Origin: Hymenobacter sp. PAMC 26628
Lineage (GTDB): Bacteria > Bacteroidota > Bacteroidia > Cytophagales > Hymenobacteraceae
Direction: 5' to 3'
Length of the DNA stretch: 64,000 nucleotides
Assembly (NCBI RefSeq): GCF_001562275.1
Contig: NZ_CP014304.1
Coordinates: 2,976,001-3,040,000 of the forward strand
This document shows, in pieces, positions 34,193-43,599 of the stretch (within the stretch, counting starts at the first letter, position 1; every line of letters starts with the position of its first letter). The position numbers were made by a program, and so were the translations under genes. Under the pieces are notes generated by a model. That model searched no databases, was not told the DNA's origin, and was given only the letters and a program-made list of their open reading frames with translations.

Positions 34193-35629
34193 TTACTCCC
34201 AGCCGCCGCCCAGGGCCCGGTACACGTTCACCGTGGCGTTGAGCTGCTTCATCTTGGTTTCGGTCAGGTCGAAACGGGCGTTCAGGGCGTCGCGCTGGGT
34301 GAAGAGCACCTCGGTGTAGTCGGCCCGCACCGATTTGAACAGGCTGTTGGAGATGCGGATGGACAGGCTCAGGGCCTGCACTTCCTTCAGCTTGGCCTCG
34401 TAGCCCTGCTCCAGGTTGTTGATGTTCGAGAGCTGGTTGGCCACCTCAATATACGCATTCAGTACCGTGCGCTCGTAGTTGTACACGGCTTGCAGCTGCA
34501 AAGCATTGGCCGTGGAATACAGGGCCTTGATGCCGTTGCGGTTGATGAGCGGGGCCGACAAATCGCCGGCTATCGAGTACAGCAGGGCCCCCGGCGTGGT
34601 GAACAGCAAGCCGGGTTTGAACGCCCCGAAGCCCACCCCACCGGAAATGCCCAACGACGGGTAGAAGTTGGCGCGTGCCACCTGCACGTCGAGCTTGGCG
34701 GCCACTAGCTGCTGCTCGGCCTGGCGGATGTCGGGCCGGTTGCTCAGCAATTGCGCCGGGATGCCGGCCTGGATGGTCTTTGGTACCAGGCTGTTGAACT
34801 CTTCGTCGTCGCGCACAATGGGCTGCGGAAATCGGCCCAGCAGGAAGTTGATGCGGTTCTCGGTTTCGGTAATGCGCTGCCGGGTAGCGAATTGCAGGCT
34901 GATGGTATTCTGGATCTGGGCCTCGAAGCGCTTGACAGCCAGCTCGGTTACCCGGGCAGATTCTTTTTGCTGCCGCACCACGCGCAAGGCATTGTCCTGA
35001 ATATCAATATTTTGCTGCAAAATAAGCAGCTGATTATCCAGCGCCAGGAGCTCGTAATACGACGTGGCAATCTCGGCAATCAGGTTCGTCACCATGAAGT
35101 TCCGGCCTTCCACCGACGCCAGGTAGCGGGTGGCGGCCGACTTGCGGGCGTTGCGCAGCTTGTGCCAGATGTCCACTTCCCAGCTCGCATAGGCCCCCAG
35201 CTGGAAATTGGCCAGCGGGTCGGGCGTGCGGCGGTCGGGCTGGATGTTGATCTGGTCCTCCGTGGCGCCCTGGATGGTGTAGCGGCTCACGCGGTCGAGG
35301 GCTGCCTGGCCCCCCAGCGTCACCGAGGGCAAGTACTCGCCCTTGCGGACCTGAATCTCGTTGCGGGCTATCTGCAGCTCCTGCTGCGTGATGTTCAGCT
35401 CCTGGTTGCGTTGCAGGGCACTGTCAATCAGTGCTTTCAGGTTGGGATCGGTGAAGAACTCCTGCCACTGCACTTTGGCCGTGCTGAGGGTATCCTGGGC
35501 GCTGTTATTGTAGGTGGACGGCACACTGCGGCGCACGTCGCGCCCCACCAACTGGGGCATTTTGCAGCCCGCCACCGCCAAGGCCAGGCAAGCGGCGCTC
35601 AGGCCTTGGTAGATGCGTCGCTTAAGCAT
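34193..35629 (-). CDS. RND efflux outer membrane lipoprotein (TolC/OprM-like)
   Basis: 478 residues from ATG 35629, which overlaps the stop of the RND pump gene by eight bases (ATGCTTAA), indicating translational coupling. Lipobox AVAGC, then two outer-membrane efflux (OEP) repeats: LIDSALQRNQELNITQQEL, and GIPAQLLSNRPDIRQAEQQL, the diagnostic SNRPDIRxAE motif of the NodT/OprM group. Forms the outer-membrane duct of the tripartite pump with the next two genes. Confidence 0.94.
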   Translation of the reverse strand: MLKRRIYQGLSAACLALAVAGCKMPQLVGRDVRRSVPSTYNNSAQDTLSTAKVQWQEFFTDPNLKALIDSALQRNQELNITQQELQIARNEIQVRKGEYLPSVTLGGQAALDRVSRYTIQGATEDQINIQPDRRTPDPLANFQLGAYASWEVDIWHKLRNARKSAATRYLASVEGRNFMVTNLIAEIATSYYELLALDNQLLILQQNIDIQDNALRVVRQQKESARVTELAVKRFEAQIQNTISLQFATRQRITETENRINFLLGRFPQPIVRDDEEFNSLVPKTIQAGIPAQLLSNRPDIRQAEQQLVAAKLDVQVARANFYPSLGISGGVGFGAFKPGLLFTTPGALLYSIAGDLSAPLINRNGIKALYSTANALQLQAVYNYERTVLNAYIEVANQLSNINNLEQGYEAKLKEVQALSLSIRISNSLFKSVRADYTEVLFTQRDALNARFDLTETKMKQLNATVNVYRALGGGWE

Positions 35630-38600
35630 AAGGCTCTGTTTCTTCAATTAATACGCGAGGCTCAACCCCCTCGAACATGGGGGATTCGTTCTCGTCCCGA
35701 ATGAGCTTGCTGTCGCCGGCCAAGGTGCCGAAGAAGTAGTACAAGCCGGGGATAATGATTACCCCGAACACGGTGCCGAACAGCATGCCGCCCAAGGCCG
35801 AGCTGCCGATGGTGCGGTTGCCGATGGCCCCGGCCCCCGTAGCCACTACCAGCGGCACCAAGCCGGCAATAAAGGCAAACGAGGTCATCAAAATCGGGCG
35901 GAAACGTACCCGGGCCCCTTCGATGGCCGCGTCGCGCACCGACATGCCTTCTTCGTGCTTCAGGGCCGCAAACTCGACAATCAGCACGGCGTTCTTACCG
36001 AGCAAGCCGACCAGCATCACAAGGCCCACCTGTGCATAAATATCGTTGGCCAGGCCAAACATCTTAATGAACAGGAACGACCCGAATACGCCCGCTACCA
36101 GGGAGAATATTACCGCCAGCGGCAGCAGGAAGCTCTCGTATTGGGCAGCGAGTACCAGGTACACGAACACCAGCACCACCAGGAAAATAACGGTCGATTC
36201 GTTGCCGCGGCTCACTTCGTCTTTCGACAGGCCACCCCAATCGATGTCGTAGCCGTGGGGCAACTCCTTGGCTACTTCCTGCACGGCTTTGATGGCCTCG
36301 CCGCTGCTAAAGCCCTCGGCCGCCCCGCCGCGAATGGACGCGGTGGTGTACATGTTGTAGCGGTTGATTTCGTTGGCACCCTGCGACTTCACGATTTTCA
36401 TGAAGGCCGAGAAGGGCACCATTTCCCCCTTGTCGTTTTTCGCCCACATGTTCAGGATGTCTTTGGGCAGCCGCCGGTATTCGGGCGAAGCCTGCACGTA
36501 CACCTTGAAAAAGCGCTGGTATTTGATGAAGCCTAGCTCATAAGTCGAGCCCACCATAATGGAAAGCGTGTTCATGGCATTGCCGATGCTCACGCCTTTC
36601 TGCATGGCCAGCTCGTTGTCAATCTTCAGCTCGTACTGCGGATAATCGGCCGAGAAGAAGGTGAACAAGCCCGCCAGCTCCTTGCGTTTTTTCAGCTTGC
36701 CCATGAACTCCTCGTTCACCTTTTCCAGCGCCTTGTAGTCGCCGGAGTTGGTTTTGTCGAGCAATTGCAATTGAAAACCGCCCGCTGCGCCGTAGCCCGG
36801 CACGGCCGGCGGCTCGAAGAATTCGATGGTCGCCCCCGGAATCTGCTTGGCCTTTTTCTCCAGGTTGCCCACGATGTCGGCAATGGATTCCTTACGCTCC
36901 GACCACGGCTTCAAGTCAAGCAACAAAGTACCGGCGTTGGAGCCGCGGCCCTCGGTGAGCACCTCGTAGCCGGCCAGCGAGGAGATATTGGCAATGCCGG
37001 GAATGTCCTTAGCCAAGCCGGCCAGTCGCTGCGATACGGCGTTGGTTTGCTCCAGCGTGGTGCCGGGCGGCGTCTGCACAATGGCATAAATCAGGCCCTG
37101 GTCTTCGCTCGGAATAAAGCCGGCCGGCAGCTTGGCCGTGATGGCCCAGATGCCCAGCCCGAAGGCCCCCAGCATGGCAAACGTGACGAGGCGGTTGGCC
37201 ACAATCTTCGCCAGCAGGCCGGTGTAGGCGTTGGTCAGCCGCTCAAACCCGCGGTTGAAGGCGTCGAAAAAGCGCTGAATGGGCGTTTTCTTTTTGGGCT
37301 GGCCGTGGTGGTTTTTCAGAATCATGGCACAGAGCACCGGCGTCAGCGTGAGGGCCACAAGGCCCGAAATCACAATGGCCGTGGCCATTGTAATCGAGAA
37401 CTGGCGGTAGAAAATGCCCACCGGGCCGCTCATGAACGATACTGGGATAAACACGGCCGTCATCATGACGGTAATGGCGATAATGGCCCCGCTGATTTCG
37501 CCCACCACCTTGCGCACCGCGTTGAAGGGCGAGAGGTGTTCTTCCTCCATCTTGGCGTGCACGGCCTCAATCACCACAATGGCGTTGTCGACCACAATGC
37601 CAATCGAGAGCACCAGCGCAAACAGCGTAATCATGTTGATGGTCAGCCCAAACGCCTGCATGGCCATGAACGAGCCAATAAGCGACACCGGCACAGCGAT
37701 GGCCGGAATCAGCGTCGAGCGCCAATCGCCCAGAAACAGGAACACCACCAGCGCCACCAGAATGAAGGCGTCGCGCAGGGTATGGATTACGTTCTCAATC
37801 GACGCATCGAGGAAGTTCGACACGTCGTAGGTGATTTTGTAGTCCATGCCAGGCGGAAAGCTGCTTTTTTTCAGCTCTTCCAGCTTGGCTTTCACCTCCT
37901 TAATTACGTCGCTGGCGTTCGAGCCGTAGGTTTGCTTCAGCACGATGGCCGCCGACGGGTACTGGTTCAGGTTGGAGTAGATGTCGTAGAACTCCGAGCC
38001 CAGTTCCACGTTGGCCACGTCTTTCAGGTGGAGGTTCTCGCCGTTGGCGTTGGCCCGCAGGATAACGTTTTTATATTGTTCAACGTCGTTGAAGCGGCCC
38101 TGGTACGAGAGCACATATTCCAGCGACTGCGCCTGCCCGCCGTCGGAACGGCCGATACGGCCCGGCGAGCCAATCACGCTCTGCTCATCCAGCGACTTCA
38201 TCACGTCGTCGACCGATATCTTGTAGGCCCGCATGCGGTCGGGCTTCAACCAGATGCGCATGGCATACTGCCGGCTACCCAGAATGCTGGCCCGGCCAAT
38301 GCCGCTCAGCCGTTGCAATTCCGGTATCATGTTCACGCCGGCGAAGTTGAACAGGTATTTCATGTCCGTGTTCTTGTCCTTGCTGTACAAATTCACGTAC
38401 ATCAGCATGTTGGGAACTACCCGGTTCACAATCACGCCCTCGCGCTGTACCAGCACCGGCAAGCGGTTGAGCACCTGCGCGATGCGGGTGTTCACGTTCA
38501 CCACGGCCTGGTCGGGGTCGGTACCCAGGTTGAATACAATCTGGATGTTGGCCTCGCCGGCGCTCACGGCGTCAGAGGTCATGTACTTCATACCCGGCAC

Positions 38601-38813
38601 GCCGTTCACGGCCTGCTCCAGCGGAATCAGTACCGATTCAGTGAGCACCTTGGCGCTGGCGCCGGGGTAGGCCGCACTCACCATCACCAGGGGCGGCGAA
38701 ATTTCCGGGAACTGCGAGGTGGGCAGCTTCATAATGGCCAGCACGCCCATCAGGACGATGACCACCGAGATGACAATGGCAAATACTGGCCTGCGAATGA
38801 ATTTACTAAACAT
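35622..38813 (-). CDS. RND multidrug efflux permease (HAE-1/AcrB-like)
   Basis: 1063 residues, the usual length. Twelve membrane helices with two large periplasmic loops; N-terminal FIRRPVFAIVISVVIVLMGV, helix 4 motif with the proton-relay acidic residues in GIVVDNAIVVIEAV, GNRTIGSSALGGMLFGTVFG near the end. HAE-1 pumps export hydrophobic drugs, dyes and detergents using the proton gradient. Gap of 26 bp to the upstream adaptor gene; operon adaptor-pump-outer membrane protein. Confidence 0.96.
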   Translation of the reverse strand: MFSKFIRRPVFAIVISVVIVLMGVLAIMKLPTSQFPEISPPLVMVSAAYPGASAKVLTESVLIPLEQAVNGVPGMKYMTSDAVSAGEANIQIVFNLGTDPDQAVVNVNTRIAQVLNRLPVLVQREGVIVNRVVPNMLMYVNLYSKDKNTDMKYLFNFAGVNMIPELQRLSGIGRASILGSRQYAMRIWLKPDRMRAYKISVDDVMKSLDEQSVIGSPGRIGRSDGGQAQSLEYVLSYQGRFNDVEQYKNVILRANANGENLHLKDVANVELGSEFYDIYSNLNQYPSAAIVLKQTYGSNASDVIKEVKAKLEELKKSSFPPGMDYKITYDVSNFLDASIENVIHTLRDAFILVALVVFLFLGDWRSTLIPAIAVPVSLIGSFMAMQAFGLTINMITLFALVLSIGIVVDNAIVVIEAVHAKMEEEHLSPFNAVRKVVGEISGAIIAITVMMTAVFIPVSFMSGPVGIFYRQFSITMATAIVISGLVALTLTPVLCAMILKNHHGQPKKKTPIQRFFDAFNRGFERLTNAYTGLLAKIVANRLVTFAMLGAFGLGIWAITAKLPAGFIPSEDQGLIYAIVQTPPGTTLEQTNAVSQRLAGLAKDIPGIANISSLAGYEVLTEGRGSNAGTLLLDLKPWSERKESIADIVGNLEKKAKQIPGATIEFFEPPAVPGYGAAGGFQLQLLDKTNSGDYKALEKVNEEFMGKLKKRKELAGLFTFFSADYPQYELKIDNELAMQKGVSIGNAMNTLSIMVGSTYELGFIKYQRFFKVYVQASPEYRRLPKDILNMWAKNDKGEMVPFSAFMKIVKSQGANEINRYNMYTTASIRGGAAEGFSSGEAIKAVQEVAKELPHGYDIDWGGLSKDEVSRGNESTVIFLVVLVFVYLVLAAQYESFLLPLAVIFSLVAGVFGSFLFIKMFGLANDIYAQVGLVMLVGLLGKNAVLIVEFAALKHEEGMSVRDAAIEGARVRFRPILMTSFAFIAGLVPLVVATGAGAIGNRTIGSSALGGMLFGTVFGVIIIPGLYYFFGTLAGDSKLIRDENESPMFEGVEPRVLIEETEPYA

Positions 38814-38839
38814 AGAATAGCTATTTTAGTGGGGGAAGC

Positions 38840-39922
38840 TTACTCGCTGTACACCTTCAGGTGCGAGATAACCGTCTTCGGGTCCTTGTAAGTGTAGCTT
38901 ATCTTGTCGCCATCCTTCACCTTGCGCAGGCCCTCCAGCAGGATCTTATCCTGGCTGGATATGCCGGATTTGATGACGTACAAGTCGGGCATTTCAGACG
39001 CAATAACCACTTCCCGCTGGTGTACCGCGTTGTTTTTGTCGACCACGTACACGTATTTCTTTTCCAGAATCTCAAACGTGGCTTTCTGCGGAATGAGCAG
39101 CGCGTGCTTGAGTGGCACCGTCATGAGGATGCTGCCGGTTTCACCGTTGCGCAGCAGCCCGCCTGGGTTGGGAAAGGTGGCCCGGAAGGCGATGTTGCCG
39201 GTTTCATTGTTAAAGTCGGCTTCGATGGTCTTCACTACGCCGGGGTATTTGAACACCTCGTTGTTGGCCATCAGCAGCTTCACGTTCACCACATTATCGG
39301 CCTTGGCCTGCTCCTTATAAGCCAGGTATTCGGCCTCGGGCACGTTGAAGTAAACCCACATCTTGCTGTTGTCGGAGAGCGTCGTCAGCAGGTCACCCTC
39401 GTTCACCACGCTGCCCAACCGGCCTTGGAAGTGGTCCATGATGCCGCTAAAAGGCGCTTTAATAGACGTAAACTGGAGGTGAGTTTGGGCCAGGGAAACG
39501 TCGGCTATTGCCTTGTTGAGCTTAGCCTTGGATAGCGCTAACTCATTCTTCGACACGATGTTGCTGTCGGCCAAACTCTTTGTGTTTTTATACTCAATGT
39601 TCACGTAGTTGGCTTCGGCCTGCGACTTCTGCAAGTCGGCTTGGTAAACCAGCGGCGTAATCTGGAACATGGGCTGCCCCTTGGTCACGGCTTGGCCCTC
39701 GTCGACAAATATTTTTTGCAAATAGCCTTTTTCCAGGGCCCGCAGCTCAATATGCTGGTAAGCGTGAATCTGGGCCACGTACTCTTTGGTAACGGTCGTG
39801 TCCGTGGCCAGCGGGCTAGTAGTCAACAGTTTGATTTGCTCTTCTTTTTCTTCTGGCTTGCTGGAGCAGCTTGTGTTGCAATACAAGGCGCCCAAACTCA
39901 TAAGCATGAATAGTCTTTTCAT
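38840..39922 (-). CDS. RND efflux periplasmic adaptor subunit
   Basis: 360 residues from ATG 39922 (MKRLFMLMSLGALYCNTSC), with a lipoprotein-like signal. Barrel-sandwich halves are visible (KGYLQKIFVDEGQAVTKGQPMFQI and FTSIKAPFSGIMDHFQGRLG), separated by a helical hairpin (LQKSQAEANYVNIEYKNTKSL). A beta-barrel domain follows (KMWVYFNVPEAEYLAY). It links pump and outer-membrane duct. First gene of the operon; the ~1 kb upstream has no recognised regulator gene. Confidence 0.93.
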   Translation of the reverse strand: MKRLFMLMSLGALYCNTSCSSKPEEKEEQIKLLTTSPLATDTTVTKEYVAQIHAYQHIELRALEKGYLQKIFVDEGQAVTKGQPMFQITPLVYQADLQKSQAEANYVNIEYKNTKSLADSNIVSKNELALSKAKLNKAIADVSLAQTHLQFTSIKAPFSGIMDHFQGRLGSVVNEGDLLTTLSDNSKMWVYFNVPEAEYLAYKEQAKADNVVNVKLLMANNEVFKYPGVVKTIEADFNNETGNIAFRATFPNPGGLLRNGETGSILMTVPLKHALLIPQKATFEILEKKYVYVVDKNNAVHQREVVIASEMPDLYVIKSGISSQDKILLEGLRKVKDGDKISYTYKDPKTVISHLKVYSE

Positions 39923-40924
39923 AAAATCACTAAATACCGCAATGGGCGGCTGATAATCCCGAAAGGTGTGGGTGTGGAGAGGTGTGCGGCACGTTGAAAA
40001 CCAGCCATTGCGCCAAGAACTATTGCCTATGCAATGGCTCGGTTGATGCGCGCTGGTCTTTTGGCAGCGACAGAGGTCACTGCTAAAAAACGCATTCCAT
40101 CTGCTTGATGAAATTACCCAAATAAAAGTTTTACATGCTTCGCAATCAGGTTTTTGCAATCGGCCGTGAGCCGCTGAATGCCAGCCAAAATGCTGGTCTC
40201 AATCAAAATCTGTGAGAGCTAACCTGCGGGAATATGCCAACACCAGATAGCTTATGTGGACACGGAAGGTGAAGCAAAACAAGCCCCACTACATTAAAAA
40301 CGCGTGAAGCACTGGGGAGCGCTTGAAAAAAGAACGCCCTGAGGCACTTCGGGGAAGAACTTTTGTGGAGAGCTTCATTCAACCCAAGTCCTAAGGCGGT
40401 CCTCAACCATGTTGCTTGAGGCGGTACATGTCTTAGCTGGCAAATGGGAATGAGTAGTTGCGTCCTCGTTGGCCACCCCAGTTCAGGAACCAAGCGAGTG
40501 CCACGGGGCAAGCTTGGTTTTTGTTGCTTTTACAACGTCTCGCTGGGGCCCGCCGCTAGATTAGCAGTTCTTGGGTTGGTGCACAGCACGGCGGACCGGC
40601 CAAGAAATCGGCCGGCCAGTTGATGATCGTCTACTCGTTCCCCGCAACAATTAGTGGTTGGCCAGCAGGAAGAGCGGATACGCCGCCAGTTCCCCAGCCA
40701 TACAATACTTTGAGAGCCATACCAAGCCAAGCAGCTTGGTCGCGGTCCTCAGCTAGGCTTGGGATAACCGCTGTTCACCAAGCGGCTTGCCTTCTTCTGG
40801 GGCCCCGGTAGGACAGGGCATTTATCGTTTGACATGGCCATCTTACGCCACAAAAAAGCCCGGTTTGCGCCTGCCAATTGATGGCCAGCGCAAACCGGGC
40901 TTTTCGTTTAGTCGCGGCGCGTAC
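39923..40924. other. 1-kb intergenic region without recognised gene
   Basis: Several short frames exist on both strands but none resembles a protein family and all carry frequent stops. The right end contains a strong terminator hairpin (40857-40901). The composition is less GC-rich than the flanking genes; decayed mobile DNA is possible but not recognisable. Confidence 0.5.
40857..40901. terminator. Intrinsic terminator after the TerB-like gene
   Basis: Perfect 14-bp stem agcccggtttgcgc / gcgcaaaccgggct with a 17-base loop, flanked by A-run and T-run, so active in the - direction for the TerB-like gene and possibly in both. Confidence 0.88.
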
Positions 40925-41371
40925 TTAACGGGCGGGCAGGTCGTTGTAATTTAAAAAGCTCAAGCTCTCTTCTTTGATTCGGTCTTCGGGTAGGCCGTCC
41001 TTCACACCCTGCGAGATTTTGCGAACCAGTACGCCCACAATGGCTTTGCGGAAGCCCAGCTTCTCAGCCATCATGATGCAGAAATCCATCTCGCTCTCAT
41101 CTACAATGCCATCGGACAGCATCATGTCGACGAGGTCAAAAATCTGGTCGAACCGATCCGAGTCAGTGGTGGGCAAGTCGGAAAGGCAGTTGGTGTTGCC
41201 GGCCACAATTTTGCGTACCTCAGCAGCTCCCATTCCATTCTTTTTGCCTACCGTGATGATAAAATTCATTTCGCGGTCGTCGATGTGGCCGTCGGCTTTG
41301 GCTAGGGCCGCGAGGTTGCAGAGGTGGCCTTTGATTTTTTTGGCCTGCTCATTTTCGAAAAAACCGAACAT
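40925..41371 (-). CDS. TerB-like (tellurite resistance/DjlA-type) domain protein
   Basis: 148 residues, all helical. LCNLAALAKADGHIDDREMNFI and DLVDMMLSDGIVDESEMDFCI are two copies of the acidic Ca/metal-binding-like loop (DGxIDxxE) of TerB folds. Cytoplasmic, no signal peptide. TerB domains are stress-associated; a specific role for this stand-alone version is not known. Monocistronic, with its own terminator. Confidence 0.8.
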   Translation of the reverse strand: MFGFFENEQAKKIKGHLCNLAALAKADGHIDDREMNFIITVGKKNGMGAAEVRKIVAGNTNCLSDLPTTDSDRFDQIFDLVDMMLSDGIVDESEMDFCIMMAEKLGFRKAIVGVLVRKISQGVKDGLPEDRIKEESLSFLNYNDLPAR

Positions 41372-41603
41372 GGGACGATGAATTAAGGGTAGGACGCGGG
41401 TGGGAAGCAGTTTTTGGTAGTAGTCGACGGTAAGTTACAGGAATTTACCGAATTTTTATATCTCTTTTGGCGGAATCAGTAGAGTTACACCCCTAGGGCG
41501 GGCGGGGTTGCTAACGGCAAAAAACTAGGTTTGTTCCGCCGAAAACCGCACCTTTGCGCGGTTTGCACTGAAAACGGCGCAAAATTGGATTTTTTGAATT
41601 ACC

Positions 41604-42575
41604 ATGAAACGAATTGGAGTCTTTACCAGTGGCGGCGACTCGCCAGGCATGAACGCGTGCATCCGCGCGGTGGTGCGCACGGCCACGTACCACGGCATCG
41701 AAGTGTACGGCATCATGCGCGGCTACTCGGGCATGATCCGGGGCGAATTTGTGAAGCTAGACTCGGCCTCCGTGTCAAATACTGTGCAGAAGGGCGGCAC
41801 CATCCTCAAGTCGGCCCGTAGCCACTCCTTCCGCAACAAGGAAGGCCGCCAACAGGCGTTCGATCAACTAGTTAACAATGGCATTGAGGGCTTGGTGGCC
41901 ATCGGTGGCAACGGCACCTTCACCGGCGCCATGATTTTTGAGGAAGAGTTTGGCATTCCTACCGTGGGGGCCCCGGGCACCATCGACAACGACCTTTACG
42001 GCACGGATTATACCATCGGCTACGACACGGCCGTGAACACGGCCCTGGATTGTGTAGACAAAATCCGCGACACGGCTGACTCGCACGACCGCTGCTTTTT
42101 CATCGAGGTGATGGGCCGCGACTCGGGTTACATCGCCATTCCGTGCGCCATCGGCGGTGGGGCCGAAATCGTGATGGTTCCCGAAACGCAGATGAGTGTA
42201 GAGGCGGCCATCGAAACGCTGCGCAGCGGCTGGCAGCGCCACAAAACCTCTTTCATTGTCATCGTGGCCGAGGGCGACGTGGAAGGCAATGCCCACCACG
42301 TGGCGGCCCACGTCAAAGCCGCCATTCCGCAACTCGACACCCGCGTGACCGTTATCGGCCACATCCAGCGCGGGGGCTCCCCCACCGCCGCCGACCGCCT
42401 GCTGGGCTCGCAAATTGGCATCGCCGCCGTCGAAGGCCTGATGAACGGTATGCGAAACGTAATGGCTGGCATCATCGACCGCAAACTGGTCTACACTCCC
42501 TTTGTGGACACCATCAGCAAGAAAAAACCCATCAACCAGAGCTTCATGCGCATGGTAGAAATTCTGAGCGTGTAA
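41604..42575 (+). CDS. pfkA: ATP-dependent 6-phosphofructokinase
   Basis: 323 residues, the usual bacterial PfkA length. N-terminal GVFTSGGDSPGMNA, catalytic PGTIDNDLYGTDYTIGYDTAVN (Asp in TIDND), FIEVMGRDSGYIA and HIQRGGSPTAADRLLG for substrate binding. It phosphorylates fructose 6-phosphate in glycolysis. Residue 103 is Asn (GGNGTFTGA) where E. coli PfkA has the Mg-binding Asp103 (GGDGS); codon AAC is clear. This may be lineage-specific or affect nucleotide/metal use. Convergent with miaA. Confidence 0.95.
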   Translation: MKRIGVFTSGGDSPGMNACIRAVVRTATYHGIEVYGIMRGYSGMIRGEFVKLDSASVSNTVQKGGTILKSARSHSFRNKEGRQQAFDQLVNNGIEGLVAIGGNGTFTGAMIFEEEFGIPTVGAPGTIDNDLYGTDYTIGYDTAVNTALDCVDKIRDTADSHDRCFFIEVMGRDSGYIAIPCAIGGGAEIVMVPETQMSVEAAIETLRSGWQRHKTSFIVIVAEGDVEGNAHHVAAHVKAAIPQLDTRVTVIGHIQRGGSPTAADRLLGSQIGIAAVEGLMNGMRNVMAGIIDRKLVYTPFVDTISKKKPINQSFMRMVEILSV

Positions 42576-42597
42576 CGCACAAAGTAGGACAACAAAA

Positions 42598-42636
42598 TCG
42601 CCTGTCATCCCTCGCTGCGTTCAGGATGACAGGCGA
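42598..42636. terminator. Hairpin between convergent pfkA and miaA
   Basis: tcgcctgtcatcc / ggatgacaggcga, 13-bp perfect arms around a 13-base loop. It shares the gtcatcc...ggatgac style of other dispersed hairpins in the window and probably serves as a bidirectional transcript end. Confidence 0.6.
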
Positions 42637-42655
42637 CTTTATGGCACAACCTACG

Positions 42656-43597
42656 CTACCCCAGTTCCACCCACTGGTAGGCCGCGTCGCGGCGCAGCCA
42701 CGTGAGCTGGCGCTTAGCGTAACGGCGCGTGTTGCGCTGGAGCAAGCGCACGGCTTCGTCCCAGTCATATTCCCCGTCGAGGAAGCCGAAAATTTCCTGG
42801 TAGCCCACGGTTTGCAAAGCAGGCCGGCTGCGCTGGGGCAGTAGGCCTTTTACCTCGGCCAATAAGCCCTCGGCCAGCATGTTTTCCACGCGCTGGTTGA
42901 TGCGCTGGTAGAGCACGTCCCGCTCGCGGGTGAGGGCTACTTTGACGACCCGAAACGGCCGCGCCGCGTCGCGCGCGGCGGTGTCCTGGGTGTGGTAGCT
43001 TGAAAACGGGCGGCCCGTGCCGCGGGTAATTTCCAGGGCCCGGAGCACGCGCTGAGGATTTTGCGGGTCGATGCGGGCGTGGGCCACGGGGTCGGTGGCG
43101 GCCAGCTCGGCCACCAGGGGCCCCAGGCCGTGGGCGGCCAGCTCGGCTTGCAGCTGGGCGCGCACCTCGGGCAGCACGCCGGGCAGCTCGTCGAGGCCGT
43201 CGGTCACGGCCTGCACGTACAGCCCCGAGCCGCCGGTGAGGATAACCACAGGGTGCGTTCGAAACAGTTCGTCAAGCTTGGCCAGCGCGTCAGCAGCGAA
43301 CCGGCCGGCGCTGTACTCCTCGGCAATGCTGTGGCTGTCAACGAAGTGGTGCGGCACACCGTCCATCTCAGCCGGAGTGGGCTTGGCCGTGCCAATGCTC
43401 ATTTCGCGAAAGAACTGGCGCGAATCGGCCGACACGATTTCGGTACCGAAATGCTGGGCCAGCCGCACGCACAGGGCCGTTTTGCCCACCGCCGTGGGCC
43501 CGGCCACCACGAGCAGTACCGGGCGCGGGTCGCCGGGCCGGGGCCCCAATTGAGCCAGGATTTCCGAGGGCAATAACTCAGTGGGAGCGGCGGGCAA
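42656..43597 (-). CDS. miaA: tRNA dimethylallyltransferase
   Basis: 313 residues from TTG 43597, two bases after the amidase stop. P-loop GPTAVGKTAL, SADSRQFFREMSIGTAKP, the conserved HHFVD motif, LTGGSGLYVQAV and the C-terminal RYAKRQLTWLRRD define MiaA. The enzyme transfers a dimethylallyl group to A37 of tRNAs reading UNN codons. It follows the amidase gene and may be co-transcribed. Confidence 0.96.
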   Translation of the reverse strand: MPAAPTELLPSEILAQLGPRPGDPRPVLLVVAGPTAVGKTALCVRLAQHFGTEIVSADSRQFFREMSIGTAKPTPAEMDGVPHHFVDSHSIAEEYSAGRFAADALAKLDELFRTHPVVILTGGSGLYVQAVTDGLDELPGVLPEVRAQLQAELAAHGLGPLVAELAATDPVAHARIDPQNPQRVLRALEITRGTGRPFSSYHTQDTAARDAARPFRVVKVALTRERDVLYQRINQRVENMLAEGLLAEVKGLLPQRSRPALQTVGYQEIFGFLDGEYDWDEAVRLLQRNTRRYAKRQLTWLRRDAAYQWVELG

Positions 43598-43599
43598 AC

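Noticed and set aside
36765..38891. 708-codon open frame on the + strand opposite the RND pump gene
   Set aside because: It is antisense to a clear AcrB-like gene, His/Arg/Gly-rich, matches no family, and arises from third-position GC bias. The same applies to many other long antisense frames (for example 55786-57894, 59040-60266, 13001-14011).
40203..40811. Short frames on both strands as transposase remnants
   Set aside because: No recognisable transposase motif, no terminal inverted repeats and frequent stops in all frames; left as an unannotated intergenic region.
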